From a virus: a stretch of 64,000 nucleotides of DNA. Below are positions 16,073 through 24,840 of this stretch, piece by piece. The stretch lies in IMG/VR virus record IMGVR_UViG_3300001798_000006, positions 1 to 64,000 of that record, one strand, 5' to 3'. The notes beneath the pieces are model-generated. The model made no database searches. It was not told where the DNA came from and worked only from the letters and a program-made list of their open reading frames with translations. A program made the translations under genes and the position numbers. Numbering within the stretch: the first letter of the stretch is position 1; the number at the start of each line of letters is the position of its first letter.

Positions 16073-16453
16073 TCAATCGACTGTCTTAACGCTCACAACC
16101 ATCCGAACATGTGTAGCTCTAACAGGAGGCCCCCAACAGAATAAAGAGCCGCCGACCGGCCTCGAATACTGCGTGGCAGTAAAAGTTACATCCTCAACAC
16201 GGTACTTACAAAGTTTCTCGCCATCGGGCGTAAAGACCTGAATATGATCTGATTTTACAAGCCGATAAATTTGGGCCCCGTGCAGACGGCAGCTTGGAAT
16301 TCGCTCATTTGTATCAACATCTACGAACATAATCTCGCCGTCTCGACTGTGATCGTTTTCGCCCGCAAAAGCCGGCGAAAGACGACCGACCGCAAAAACG
16401 CCACCAATTGCCAGCGAAGCTAGTACAATCCCGGTTGTAAGCCAATTACGCAT
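16073..16453 (-). CDS. Exported small protein
   Basis: Start at ATG 16453 (MRNWLTTG) after GGAGAAAAC. Residues 1-31 form a Sec signal with a likely AFA cleavage site, leaving about 95 mature residues with two cysteines (PSCRLHG and KLCKYR) that could form a disulfide in the periplasm. The rest is beta-rich and not recognised. Its own terminator follows. Confidence 0.7.
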   Translation of the reverse strand: MRNWLTTGIVLASLAIGGVFAVGRLSPAFAGENDHSRDGEIMFVDVDTNERIPSCRLHGAQIYRLVKSDHIQVFTPDGEKLCKYRVEDVTFTATQYSRPVGGSLFCWGPPVRATHVRMVVSVKTVD

Positions 16454-16508
16454 TGTTTGTTTTCTCCGTAAAACATCAATCATTAATTATCGCTGGCCAA
16501 TCCAGCGA

Positions 16509-16970
16509 TCAATTCATCTCGTAATATTCAGTTTCGATACCACCTTTAGTAATAAAGACCGTGCAATCCTGTTCAAGAATCTCAGCTAATAGATCGCCGA
16601 GATTCACGACAGCCTTACAGAAAGCTTCAAATGCATCTATCAGAGCGAGATCCTTACATCCGTCAACATTATGAAATTCTTCGCCATTATATCCGCCTAG
16701 CTCGCTCGGCCAGATTTCGTCACCGTCTTTATTTTTTGGCCAATCACCAACACGCCCCCAAATATCATGAATTTCAAAGGTGCATGGGTCGCCGTCTCGC
16801 CACGATGGAACACCCTGATTCCAAGTAATATATTGGAGACTTGGGTGATTACTAAATATTGTTTTGGCAGCGTCTTTAAGTAGAGTCTTGCCTTCTGTCG
16901 CAGCCTTAGCTCGTAAACTTGACAATTCATCAGTAAGACTTGTTAGACGGTCTAGTGCGTTATCGCTCAT
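16509..16970 (-). CDS. Conserved phage protein
   Basis: A 153-residue protein. An N-terminal helix (TDELSSLRAKAATEGKTLL) is followed by HPSLQYITWNQGVPSWRDGDPCTFEI, a motif I recall from many tailed-phage proteins of unknown function (W-x-Q-x-x-P-x-x-x-DGDxCxF). GGAC lies before the start. Confidence 0.75.
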   Translation of the reverse strand: MSDNALDRLTSLTDELSSLRAKAATEGKTLLKDAAKTIFSNHPSLQYITWNQGVPSWRDGDPCTFEIHDIWGRVGDWPKNKDGDEIWPSELGGYNGEEFHNVDGCKDLALIDAFEAFCKAVVNLGDLLAEILEQDCTVFITKGGIETEYYEMN

Positions 16971-16986
16971 TACTCAGTCCTTTCGT

Positions 16987-17340
16987 TTAGTCTTGTTCGA
17001 GTGGTATAAATGTCTTTTTTGTATTGGGTCGCCCCATCCATGCCTCAATAGGCATGAGGCTTAAAAAGCGTTCCATAGTGGGAATAGTGCCCATATCTTC
17101 AATACAGTGATCCTCCGCGATATCTCGCGGGCTATATTCCTTGTTGTCGCTATTAATAGCGACTGTGCCAAACACTTTCTCGACTAAAAAGCAGCCGAAG
17201 GCTGTATGTAGGATAGCTCTATGTCTAACATCAGGCATACTTGCCTTAGTCGAGTCCATAAAATCATGTATTGCAAGATAATCCTCGGGCTTACCACCAT
17301 AACGGCGTGCTGATGATTTGGCGTGGATATAGGGCTTCAT
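16987..17340 (-). CDS. DUF6915-like protein
   Basis: A 117-residue protein. The sequence HAKSSARRYGGKPEDYLAIHDFMD, then RHRAILHTAFGCFL, FGTVAINS and the closing AEDHCIEDMGTIPT matches, from memory, the DUF6915 family of phage and bacterial proteins. The conserved histidines could bind metal. Function unknown. Confidence 0.75.
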   Translation of the reverse strand: MKPYIHAKSSARRYGGKPEDYLAIHDFMDSTKASMPDVRHRAILHTAFGCFLVEKVFGTVAINSDNKEYSPRDIAEDHCIEDMGTIPTMERFLSLMPIEAWMGRPNTKKTFIPLEQD

Positions 17341-17447
17341 GTTCGCTGACGCTCACCGACAGAGCCAAGTTTTAAAAGTTTATTGATCCAGGTGCCTGTT
17401 TTACGTACAGTCATTGTGCCGAATTTTGAGAAACGATAGCTAACCAT
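17337..17447 (-). CDS. 36-residue basic protein
   Basis: ATG 17447 follows GGAGCAAGCA and the frame ends at 17337, overlapping the next ATG. The product is basic (SYRFSKFGTMTVRKTGTW). Too short for recognition; overlaps with both neighbours support it. Confidence 0.5.
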   Translation of the reverse strand: MVSYRFSKFGTMTVRKTGTWINKLLKLGSVGERQRT

Positions 17448-18003
17448 TGCTTGCTCCGCTCGCATAAATATTGCCAATTAAATTAGATAGTATTCTTGTG
17501 TTTTCTTCTATAGTTGACTGATATTTAGAGTCTTTAAGGTTGAATATAATTAAATCGTAGTATTCACCATATTTATTATAGTGTATCTGGTTTGCCGCAT
17601 TAGCACCTAAAGTATCTGTTAGATTGTCGATTGCATCAAATACTTTTACAAGTAGAGATTCTTGACTCATACGGCCGAAGTAGTCGGCCGTATCTTTCAG
17701 CTTACGCTCTTTAATATTACTTAGTTCATAAATGCGACTTGCGATCCAGTCTGCCTCTTTAGGATGAATATGTGCTTCCTCAAGAAAGCCTTTAATTTGT
17801 GATACTGTCGTACCAGTATCCTCTATAAGATCGTGGCCTACTGCTGTAGCCAGTATGGATACCTCGGTTATACCAGCATCAACAATACGTTTCATCACAG
17901 ATAGCGGATGCACGATAAACGGAAGGCCATTACCCTTACGCTTCTGGTGACGATGCTTCGTTGCTGCGAATGCAATAAATTGACTAAGTTGTGACGAGTT
18001 CAT
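17440..18003 (-). CDS. SpoT/MESH1-like HD hydrolase (small alarmone hydrolase candidate)
   Basis: A 187-residue single HD domain. It carries KHRHQKRKGNGLPFIVHPL, then GHDLIEDTG with the HD pair at residues 57-58 and ED at 61-62, and later KVFDAIDNL, the order of motifs in (p)ppGpp hydrolases of the SpoT and MESH1 type. A phage hydrolase could reset the host stringent response. It overlaps the upstream propeller-like gene as TAATG. Confidence 0.78.
   Translation of the reverse strand: MNSSQLSQFIAFAATKHRHQKRKGNGLPFIVHPLSVMKRIVDAGITEVSILATAVGHDLIEDTGTTVSQIKGFLEEAHIHPKEADWIASRIYELSNIKERKLKDTADYFGRMSQESLLVKVFDAIDNLTDTLGANAANQIHYNKYGEYYDLIIFNLKDSKYQSTIEENTRILSNLIGNIYASGASNG
17671..17691. repeat. 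In-gene perfect hairpin
   Basis: ACGGCCGA, AGTAG, TCGGCCGT: an 8-bp stem with a 5-nt loop in the alarmone-hydrolase-like gene. Confidence 0.6.
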
Positions 18004-18953
18004 TAAAATTTTACCATTTCTACAAAGTTAATTTTATGTGTCGTTTCTATACTCCACCGAGAGGTTAGATCATAACTGTCTCGATGCAACGCTCGTTCAT
18101 TACCTATATGGTACCATACGCTGCCTAGCCTGTCAAGTGAAATCCCGCCATAACCTACTGGTCTGATAGGTCGTTCTGCAATAATGTTACCGTCTAATAA
18201 AGATAATATTTTATTATGACCTAACAAAACGGTTCTATTAAAATAGGAGTCACAGGCTACGAACCCGGTGCCAGGCTCAAATAATTCAGATTTATTATCT
18301 ATATGCCAATGATCTATAGAATCATACATACTGTCATATTCCATTGTTAACAAACTAAAAGATACTCCGTTACCAACAATCCATAAACGCTGGCTATCGT
18401 AAGATACATCTACTACCCCTGGTGGTACCACTCTAAGAAATAGAAATACCTCACGGGTCTCGACATTAGCCTCGTATACATTGCCATTATGGGCAAAAAA
18501 GTAGGCTCTATCACCGACAGTCGCCATAGCATGAATGGTTACTCCCTCTAAATAATCTTCTCTTAAATTGCGGGCTCTATTTAAATTAAATCCCCATATC
18601 CAAGATTTTCTTACGGTTTGTCCATCTATTAATTGAAAAGAGGTAGAATATCCAGCTACATGTTCTGTACTTACCCTTTTTAAATCTTTTATCTGTCCAT
18701 GAATTTCAAATTGTGCTGTTTTAATAGGCACCCCGTTACGATCTAATTTCAGATATGTTGTTTGGAATCCTATAATTTGTTGAAGAACGGTAAACCCTGC
18801 ACTAGTTGGCTCAAACGCACCAACAGTCCAGTTGTCTGCATCATCTAATATACATAAAGATTCTTGATGAACCTGACTAAGTTCTGTTTCTGTACCAACT
18901 ATGCCCTGAAAAGGATCTGTTAAGATTAACGCCAGTAATAGTATTTTAAACAT
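18003..18953 (-). CDS. Exported propeller-like protein 1
   Basis: A 316-residue protein with a short N-terminal hydrophobic signal (MFKILLLALILTDPFQG). The rest is a run of beta-strand repeats with recurring W and G (WIWGFNL, QRLWIVGNG, RLGSVWYHIGN) as in beta-propellers. It forms a family with 18953-20005 and 53597-54571. Exported phage propellers could bind host surface or periplasmic targets; no enzyme motif is visible. A promoter for the next gene lies inside. Confidence 0.6.
   Translation of the reverse strand: MFKILLLALILTDPFQGIVGTETELSQVHQESLCILDDADNWTVGAFEPTSAGFTVLQQIIGFQTTYLKLDRNGVPIKTAQFEIHGQIKDLKRVSTEHVAGYSTSFQLIDGQTVRKSWIWGFNLNRARNLREDYLEGVTIHAMATVGDRAYFFAHNGNVYEANVETREVFLFLRVVPPGVVDVSYDSQRLWIVGNGVSFSLLTMEYDSMYDSIDHWHIDNKSELFEPGTGFVACDSYFNRTVLLGHNKILSLLDGNIIAERPIRPVGYGGISLDRLGSVWYHIGNERALHRDSYDLTSRWSIETTHKINFVEMVKF
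18108..18136 (-). promoter_or_regulatory. Internal promoter before alarmone hydrolase gene
   Basis: TTGACA (18136-18131), 17-bp spacer ending TGG, TACCAT (18113-18108), about 100 bp before ATG 18003. Confidence 0.45.
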
Positions 18954-20005
18954 TAGTGTGGTCTCCGTGGATTAAAGTCTGTAAATAAGCCGACGATAGG
19001 ATTTTCAATATTAATCACATCAACAGGAATATCTCCACCAATTGAGGAGGGCCATTCATAAACTTCTAATCTATTGTTTTCACCATATTTTCTGGCAATT
19101 AAGATATTATGATGATTAATGACGATAGGTTTACTTCTATGTACATCTGCACCATTTAAATTAATAAATCCTGTGTGGTTTTCATCCACAAACCCATCTA
19201 TTCTATCAAAGGAATATACGATAGTGTGGCCATCTAAAGTAGAATATACATAAAATGCGGCGGACGGCACTTGATCTGATAGGTCTTTGCTCAAGGTCCA
19301 TGTGTCTGGAAACATTGTTGACATATTCCATGTTTCTAGCGTTAAATCCTTAACGATCCATAGAATTTGTCCATCGCACGATGCCCATTGTATGCCAGCG
19401 AATTCTGGCTTATTAAAATAAAATGGTCCACGCTCTGATGGGGAGTCAGCGTCGAAATTAATCATGATTACGCCTCCGGCATAATCGAATAGGAAAACGC
19501 AGTTACGGACACAAAACATAGAAACGATAAAACCCCCATCTGGCAAAATGGAATTTAAGTCTAGCGTTTTTAATCTATCTTCTGGATTGTTTAAAGCTGA
19601 GCTAAAAACAACTTCATTTTCGGAGCCTGATCCGGCCCATCCTACTACGAACTTATTTTTAACTATCATGGCATCGTGAATCCATGCTGGAACGCCAGTT
19701 AAATCAAAAGTATAGGATAGTCGTTCGCCTGTTCGGCTAAAATAATTCATGTCACGCCTAACGGCGTAACTTCCGCCGAGAGTAATAACGGTATCATTTA
19801 TATGATTATATATAACTTGGTCTCGACGATAACCGCCTGTAAAATCTGCAAGAAGGCTTCTATGCCAAGAGGCATCAAATGTAAGTACCTGTGGCTCATG
19901 ACCCAAGAAGTCAAAGTCGGTCGTGACCCAGACACTTTCGCCAGCATTTGCTGGCGAAGCTAATATTAACGATATTCCGAGTAAGATATTTCGTAATAAT
20001 TTCAT
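18953..20005 (-). CDS. Exported propeller-like protein 2
   Basis: A 350-residue protein with a clear signal peptide (MKLLRNILLGISLILASPANAGE, cleavage after ANA). The mature start, SVWVTTDFDFLGHEPQVLTFD, parallels that of the 53597 protein (DIWVSTNWNFDLRLPPQIIRVD). Repeated strands and aromatic residues suggest a propeller. AGGAG precedes the start. Two tandem copies here and one 34 kb away point to duplication. Confidence 0.65.
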   Translation of the reverse strand: MKLLRNILLGISLILASPANAGESVWVTTDFDFLGHEPQVLTFDASWHRSLLADFTGGYRRDQVIYNHINDTVITLGGSYAVRRDMNYFSRTGERLSYTFDLTGVPAWIHDAMIVKNKFVVGWAGSGSENEVVFSSALNNPEDRLKTLDLNSILPDGGFIVSMFCVRNCVFLFDYAGGVIMINFDADSPSERGPFYFNKPEFAGIQWASCDGQILWIVKDLTLETWNMSTMFPDTWTLSKDLSDQVPSAAFYVYSTLDGHTIVYSFDRIDGFVDENHTGFINLNGADVHRSKPIVINHHNILIARKYGENNRLEVYEWPSSIGGDIPVDVINIENPIVGLFTDFNPRRPH

Positions 20006-20062
20006 GCCAATTCTCCTTTTAATAGGTTAAAATGTAAACAACACTATTAGGAACATACACTA

Positions 20063-20095
20063 AATGCCGGACAAGTATGGAATTTGTCCGGCATT
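20063..20095. terminator. Strong intergenic hairpin, possible terminator
   Basis: AATGCCGGACAA and TTGTCCGGCATT form a 12-bp perfect stem between the RNA ligase and propeller genes. No U-tract follows, so termination is uncertain. Confidence 0.45.
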
Positions 20096-20112
20096 GGCAC
20101 GAATGGCAGCCG

Positions 20113-21096
20113 TTAACTCTTTTCTAAGTATTCTGGAGAAACTATCTTAAGTACAACTCGTCCACAGGACTCGTCGTAGCGTTCTTTAATTGGACGAATC
20201 ACGCATCCTTCACGGATATTATCGGCACGCTCCACTATGGAGCGGCCAGATGCATATTTGCGGATTTCTGCATCAATTAATGGGCCTCTATATAGCTCTG
20301 GAACCCAAGGAAGTTTATTCGCTGCGGCTTTAGCCGCATCGTAATCTAGCCATTTATTATTTTTAAGGTCCAAAATATCAAATGCTGCAAATCTAACTTC
20401 TCCTGGCTTAGCTCCGTAAGTAAACGATTGGACTTTACCGAATACTTCACCATAAACTACGCAGTTAGGGTTTGCTCGACAAAATTCTTCTATTGCGGCA
20501 TTCTGCCGCAAGCATTGCCACCATAGATTTCCGTCACTTTCGCGTTTCCATTCTACTCTGCTACCACAGAACATTAATTCGCCATCAAATACAAAGCGAG
20601 CATTGGCTCCATGAATTTTTTCCGTGGCAACAATTTCTTCACCGTGAATAAGCCCTCCACAGTATCGCTCATAGGACTCTATGTCATAGCATGGTGGCGA
20701 GCCTGACGGTGCTGGCATGGTCTCGCCGCCCGTGCTTAATGGTATAGGAGGCTCATATCTTTCTATTTCAAGTTCTGTGATGACATTGCTGCCTAACGGC
20801 AGTTCTTTTAATGATTCTGGTACAGGGATCAGCAATCCTTGGCTTATAATGCCACGAAGCTTTTTCGTTTTAATACGGACAGTGCCAGTGCCTTTTCCAT
20901 CATCTAAAAATGTGAATTCTGGACGACTGGTCTTAACCAGGAAATCTGGCGGTATGTATATTCCTTTTGTAATCCCAAGCCAATCCTCGGTGCGTGCGAC
21001 AATAATATAACCGTAAATTCTCACAATAGAAAGAGAATCGGCATTTGGATGCGGCTCAAGTGCCACGGGCACTATCTCAATAAGATGCGTACTCAT
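20113..21096 (-). CDS. RNA ligase, DRB0094/Rnl5-like
   Basis: A 327-residue ligase with an N-terminal OB-like domain (residues 1-110), then motif I EKIHGAN with predicted nucleophile Lys160, GSRVEW, VVYGEVFG, IREGCVIRP and VVLKIVSPEY as later motifs. The OB domain ahead of the catalytic domain is typical of the Deinococcus DRB0094 class, which seals 3'-OH/5'-P breaks. It is the second RNA ligase of the window. Confidence 0.82.
   Translation of the reverse strand: MSTHLIEIVPVALEPHPNADSLSIVRIYGYIIVARTEDWLGITKGIYIPPDFLVKTSRPEFTFLDDGKGTGTVRIKTKKLRGIISQGLLIPVPESLKELPLGSNVITELEIERYEPPIPLSTGGETMPAPSGSPPCYDIESYERYCGGLIHGEEIVATEKIHGANARFVFDGELMFCGSRVEWKRESDGNLWWQCLRQNAAIEEFCRANPNCVVYGEVFGKVQSFTYGAKPGEVRFAAFDILDLKNNKWLDYDAAKAAANKLPWVPELYRGPLIDAEIRKYASGRSIVERADNIREGCVIRPIKERYDESCGRVVLKIVSPEYLEKS
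20493..20511. repeat. In-gene perfect hairpin, TTC loop
   Basis: TTGCGGCA, TTC, TGCCGCAA: an 8-bp stem with a 3-nt loop inside the RNA ligase gene. Confidence 0.6.
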
Positions 21097-21556
21097 TATC
21101 TTCTTCTCCTAACTTTTCTATTGCTATGTCTACTCGCTCGTCTAAGCTATTTAATGTTCTATGAGTCATCTTTGGTTCTACTCCATCGACCCACAAGAAT
21201 TTAGGAATAAAGTAAAAGAAATTCATTCTTGATATATCTATAAACTCGTGCCATCCGTGTTCTTTAGAGATTTCTCTGAGTTTTTTCTCGGCTCTATATT
21301 CTACTTCTTCTTGAGGCCCGTCCCAGGTTAAATCATGGCATATTTCATGCAATAGAAAGTAATTCTCATGTAATTTGGATTTTAGTCTACGGATATAAGC
21401 TGATCTTGATGCTGGATGATATGCACTACAATAATATGATAGGTGTTTCCAGTCTGGATTATCTATAAAATTAATCGCATTATCGTACCAGAAAACCTTA
21501 CATTCTACTGGTTTAATTTGGTCCAAAATAGTACGTTGAATACTTTTGAGGTCCAT
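21077..21556 (-). CDS. HExxH zincin-like protein
   Basis: A 159-residue protein with LLHEICHDLTWDGPQEEVE, an HExxH metal site followed by a downstream glutamate in YRAEKK, as in SprT-like or minimal gluzincins. Basic residues precede it. Cytoplasmic (no signal). It may be a protease, though target and activity are unproven. It overlaps the RNA ligase start by 20 bp. Confidence 0.65.
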   Translation of the reverse strand: MDLKSIQRTILDQIKPVECKVFWYDNAINFIDNPDWKHLSYYCSAYHPASRSAYIRRLKSKLHENYFLLHEICHDLTWDGPQEEVEYRAEKKLREISKEHGWHEFIDISRMNFFYFIPKFLWVDGVEPKMTHRTLNSLDERVDIAIEKLGEEDNEYASY

Positions 21557-21557
21557 A

Positions 21558-21785
21558 TCACGTTGCCTCTGGCGAGGCTTTCTTCAAATAGACACTTTGC
21601 TTTTCAAAAGAATTTGCGTTTTCAAGAAAATCAATAGCATCTGGTTGTGTAAAGAACGGACCTTCTTTGTCATATGAATAATTACTGACATTTGAAATAT
21701 AAGTAAACCCGTCCGTGCCCTTGTAAATTACCTTGAGCCCTGCGTGTGTTCTAACAACTTTAGCGTCGTAGACTTCGACTTTCAT
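21558..21785 (-). CDS. Small beta-rich protein
   Basis: A 75-residue protein, not recognised (VRTHAGLKVIYKGTDGFTYIS). Its start follows a GGA-loop hairpin at 21787-21801. Confidence 0.6.
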   Translation of the reverse strand: MKVEVYDAKVVRTHAGLKVIYKGTDGFTYISNVSNYSYDKEGPFFTQPDAIDFLENANSFEKQSVYLKKASPEAT

Positions 21786-21786
21786 T

Positions 21787-21801
21787 TGAACCTCCGGTTC
21801 A
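21787..21801 (-). promoter_or_regulatory. Ribosome site in hairpin loop
   Basis: Minus strand TGAACC, GGA, GGTTCA, one A, then ATG 21785. A 6-bp perfect stem. Confidence 0.65.
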
Positions 21802-21803
21802 TA

Positions 21804-23033
21804 TTAATCTCCCTTATATTCAAGTTGCATAAGGCATTCTGCTTCCGTCTTATCGGGACGCAGCCTGACAAAGACGGGAAATTGTAATTTTCCGCTTATT
21901 AGGCGGGAAGAAGTTTCGATCTCAATGACGCATGGGAATAGTGTATCACGTTGCTGCCAAAAGGCAAGCCTTTCTTCGTTTGAGTAGCCGCCCCCGATAT
22001 CACCGACATACACTTTTTCGCCAGTAGGCGAAAATTGATAGCCCTTAACTTGTCCTAACTTGCCTTCGTTCTTGCCCTTCCCTTCGGTCGGGCATTCGGC
22101 CCAAACATCTTCGCTATGCGTTATTTTCCATTTCCAGGCTCCGGTACGCTCCTCTTTGCCGTCTAGTCGCACCTTAGTCGGTGCGTCTAGCTGCCAACAA
22201 ACGTATCCCTCGTAGCCTCTCACTATGGCGATATTGATTTTACCGAATAGCTCGTCGTAACTATTATAGTCGAGTAAATTATGTGTCACTTGGACACAAG
22301 GATTATCTTTATCATCAAGGTGAGCCAATATTTTATTTATACGATTATTATATGGCCACGAAGTAATATCTTCTCCGTCCCAATGCAGAACATCAAAAAT
22401 CATGTAGCTCAGCCTACCGGCTTCTCTTTGCTTCTCTAGAGCGTCATGGGGATCTTTGGAGCGTAAGATGCTTGTGACAGTCTTAAAATTCTGCCCGATT
22501 AATTCGCCAACCAGAATTGTACCAACGGGAATATCTTTTAGCTCATTCACAATTTGTGGGAAGTGTCCTGTTTTATCCTCTAACTTCCCTCTGGTCAGTA
22601 ATTTAATACCGCTTGATCCCCGCACGGCAAGAAGGCAGCAGCCATCATATTTTCTCTGCACGCTCAAATTTCCAGCGTCAAATAATTTCCGAAGCTTTGC
22701 TTCGTCAATCGACGAAATCGGTTTCGCTGGCGTAAACGCCTTCGGCAAGTTATCATAGTCGAGCCCTTCGGGCTCTAGTTTGGCTTCGCTCGGGGAGCGA
22801 GCATATCCATTTTCCAGTTTCTCTTTAATCTTTCGCTCCGCGATGAGTCGAGCTTGTTCGACAGGAGAAACTTCGTTAGATTTTCCGACGTTTACGGCGG
22901 TAGCAGTTTCGTGCGTTTCTTGTTGGGCACCATCTACATAGCCATAACTAGTATAAACTTTTGGGCCTTGTGCCCAACAGGACCATTGCCAGATTTTGCC
23001 AGTCTTTTTAAGCTGATAGAGTGTTGTTTTCAT
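21804..23033 (-). CDS. ATP-dependent DNA ligase with N-terminal WGR-like domain
   Basis: A 409-residue protein. Residues 1-75 (LYQLKKTGKIWQWSCWAQGP, SYGYVDG) resemble a WGR domain as in PARPs. The ligase part has motif I VQRKYDG (Lys128), LVGELIG, YMIFDVLHWDGED, RGYEGYVCW and GAWKWKI, followed by an OB fold. It would seal DNA nicks. The combination of WGR-like and ligase domains is uncommon and may recruit the enzyme to particular DNA ends. Confidence 0.82.
   Translation of the reverse strand: MKTTLYQLKKTGKIWQWSCWAQGPKVYTSYGYVDGAQQETHETATAVNVGKSNEVSPVEQARLIAERKIKEKLENGYARSPSEAKLEPEGLDYDNLPKAFTPAKPISSIDEAKLRKLFDAGNLSVQRKYDGCCLLAVRGSSGIKLLTRGKLEDKTGHFPQIVNELKDIPVGTILVGELIGQNFKTVTSILRSKDPHDALEKQREAGRLSYMIFDVLHWDGEDITSWPYNNRINKILAHLDDKDNPCVQVTHNLLDYNSYDELFGKINIAIVRGYEGYVCWQLDAPTKVRLDGKEERTGAWKWKITHSEDVWAECPTEGKGKNEGKLGQVKGYQFSPTGEKVYVGDIGGGYSNEERLAFWQQRDTLFPCVIEIETSSRLISGKLQFPVFVRLRPDKTEAECLMQLEYKGD
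22761..22775. repeat. In-gene perfect hairpin, TTC loop
   Basis: GAGCCC, TTC, GGGCTC: a 6-bp stem with a 3-nt loop in the DNA ligase linker region. Confidence 0.55.
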
Positions 23034-23434
23034 AGTTTAATAAGTCCCTTTTTAATACGGGCACGTAAAGCCTCTTCGCGGCTAATGCCACTCAATTTTT
23101 CCGCTTTAGTTAAGCGGAATCGTTCGTCCATTAAATCCTCGTAATTGTCCAATGTAAGCTGGCCAACATCGAAGGCTGCTTGGACACGCTCTACGGCTGC
23201 CGCCGTGGCTTCCACTGCGGCCACTGCCGCAGGATTAGGCTCAGGAGCCGGTACGTTGCCTAGCTCGCGTTGCTCGCTAGTGCCGTGGCCAATGATGGCT
23301 CGGCCCTTACGAGCCGATGCAAGCCCAATAGCTAGTGACCTATCGGTATAGGTGCGTGCATCATTAATTTCCGGCGAATAAGACTCGCCATTCCAGAATT
23401 GCCCAGCATCATTTATAATTACTATTTCAGGCAT
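23030..23434 (-). CDS. Hypothetical protein with Ala-rich coiled coil
   Basis: A 134-residue protein: a short N-terminal beta domain, a PAPEPNPAAVAAVEATAAAVER linker-helix, then a basic tail. Not recognised. ATG 23434 follows GGAGCTAAC and a leader with a GC-rich hairpin, the same leader type as in the 41-49 kb genes. Confidence 0.65.
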   Translation of the reverse strand: MPEIVIINDAGQFWNGESYSPEINDARTYTDRSLAIGLASARKGRAIIGHGTSEQRELGNVPAPEPNPAAVAAVEATAAAVERVQAAFDVGQLTLDNYEDLMDERFRLTKAEKLSGISREEALRARIKKGLIKL

Positions 23435-23525
23435 TTGTTAGCTCCAATTAAATTGCCGGGCGGCTCGATTTACCGCCCGGCATGGTCCACCTTCACGACC
23501 GACCGTCCACGCATCTGGCACTTAC

Positions 23526-23554
23526 ACGATATCACGGCCATTAGGCCGTGTCAA
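23526..23554 (-). promoter_or_regulatory. Inverted-repeat-spacer promoter
   Basis: TTGACA (23554-23549), 17-bp spacer in which CACGGCC pairs with GGCCGTG, TATCGT (23531-23526). It is followed by a leader with GCCGGGCGG/CCGCCCGGC hairpin and the 23434 start. Confidence 0.8.
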
Positions 23555-23559
23555 GTGCG

Positions 23560-23745
23560 TTATTTTTCGCACGGCTGTTCGATTTTTTGTTGCTTCGCAA
23601 CAATTTTAATTTCATATAATTTGCTCCACTTTATGTCCCATAAAACTAAACAAGATACTATTAAAGATAGTGCGAATAATATGCCAAAAATAATAACTAA
23701 AATGCTTGTAATCACGATATTGCTTTTGCTGCCTCCTGTAGCCAC
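23560..23745 (-). CDS. Single-TM small protein
   Basis: One hydrophobic span (about IVITSILVIIFGILFALSLI) and a basic C terminus. The start is uncertain: GTG 23745 lies inside the upstream HD gene, and a later GTG after AGGAGG would give a shorter protein. Function unknown. Confidence 0.45.
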   Translation of the reverse strand: MATGGSKSNIVITSILVIIFGILFALSLIVSCLVLWDIKWSKLYEIKIVAKQQKIEQPCEK

Positions 23746-24347
23746 TTTTCGTGGCTTTTGCCAGCTATTTCTATTTTACCGATGCGGCGAGCCGCATCCA
23801 TAATGGCTTCACTTTGCGGGTATTCCCGCAACCAGTTTTCTTCGCCTCTGCCCTGCGAATCAGCCTTGCAAGCCAGAGTAAAATCGTATAGATTGCATAG
23901 CCATATTCTTTTCAAGAACTTAACTCGTGTGGTGGGTCTCATTTCAAGGAACCGATGAGCATTTCCATGTTCAGCAACAACATTAAGTACAAAGTCACGA
24001 TGTTCTATTGGAACATTCAGACGCTCGCAAATCTTTGCAGCTATTGGCAAGCCCAAGGACTCGTGATTATAGGCGTGCGGCCATTCTTCTTTTGGAGTCA
24101 AAGCTTTGCCAAGATCGTGTAGTAAACATGAGAATATAGTTATATCATTGCCTCCTAATTCTTTGGCTCTATCTATTACTTGTAAAGTATGAACGAATGC
24201 GTCCCCCTCGGGGTGATATTTTGCTGGTTGAGGGATTCCTTGCAACGTATATAATTCTGGAATTTCTATTACAAAAGAATTGTGCAGAAAAACATCGGAC
24301 GGCTTATCCGCTTTTTGTATCAGAGCCATTATTATACTATAATTCAT
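23712..24347 (-). CDS. HD phosphohydrolase like the C-terminal domain of CCA-adding enzyme
   Basis: A 211-residue protein, start at ATG 24347 after GGAAAAG. The order LQGIPQPAKYHPEGD, then HTLQVIDRA, CLLHDLGKALTP, NHESLG and ERLNVPIEHRDFVLNVVAEHG follows the HD domain of E. coli Cca closely. In Cca this domain has 2',3'-cyclic phosphodiesterase and phosphatase activity. Standing alone beside RNA ligases and a kinase, it could heal the 2',3'-cyclic ends left by tRNA-cleaving toxins. Confidence 0.8.
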   Translation of the reverse strand: MNYSIIMALIQKADKPSDVFLHNSFVIEIPELYTLQGIPQPAKYHPEGDAFVHTLQVIDRAKELGGNDITIFSCLLHDLGKALTPKEEWPHAYNHESLGLPIAAKICERLNVPIEHRDFVLNVVAEHGNAHRFLEMRPTTRVKFLKRIWLCNLYDFTLACKADSQGRGEENWLREYPQSEAIMDAARRIGKIEIAGKSHEKWLQEAAKAIS

Positions 24348-24840
24348 GTTTTCTTTTCCTATATGCAATTTGCGTCTCTCTTTTGCATGTTCTACATTGC
24401 CTTTCTATTAGTCCGTCTCTAATATAGACGTAAGTATTTTCTGTTGTAAACTCATGTCCTTTGTGACAATGCGTTTTTATTCTATTATATTCTCCAGATT
24501 TGCCACGCCTTACGTTTTCTGGACCTGTGATTTGTTCTAAATGATCTGGACATACACAATCTCGTCTACGACATAAATGATCTATTTCATAACCGTCTAT
24601 CAATGGACCATTAAATACCTTATATGCAATCCTATGGGCTCCAGTATTTTTATTATCAATACTAAAAACTCCATAACCATCTGTATTAGGCGTATCAGTC
24701 CAAATCCAGCATTCTGTTGGGTAATCTCCATTTTCTCCGAATATACCTGATTTAGTATTGATCTTAGACATAAATCTACCAGCTAGTTGCATAATTGCAT
24801 GATGCTCTATAGCTAGAAGAAATATGTCTTTATCCTGCAT
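24337..24840 (-). CDS. HNH endonuclease
   Basis: Start at ATG 24840 (MQDKDIFLL) after GAGGGACG. The 167-residue protein has TECWIWTDT, AHRIAYKVFNG, EIDHLCRRRDCVCPDHLE (the HNH core) and a C-terminal zinc repeat GHEFTTENTY...CRTCKRE. Such free-standing HNH proteins are phage homing endonucleases. The same GHEFT repeat occurs twice in the 28965 fusion. Confidence 0.88.
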   Translation of the reverse strand: MQDKDIFLLAIEHHAIMQLAGRFMSKINTKSGIFGENGDYPTECWIWTDTPNTDGYGVFSIDNKNTGAHRIAYKVFNGPLIDGYEIDHLCRRRDCVCPDHLEQITGPENVRRGKSGEYNRIKTHCHKGHEFTTENTYVYIRDGLIERQCRTCKRETQIAYRKRKHEL

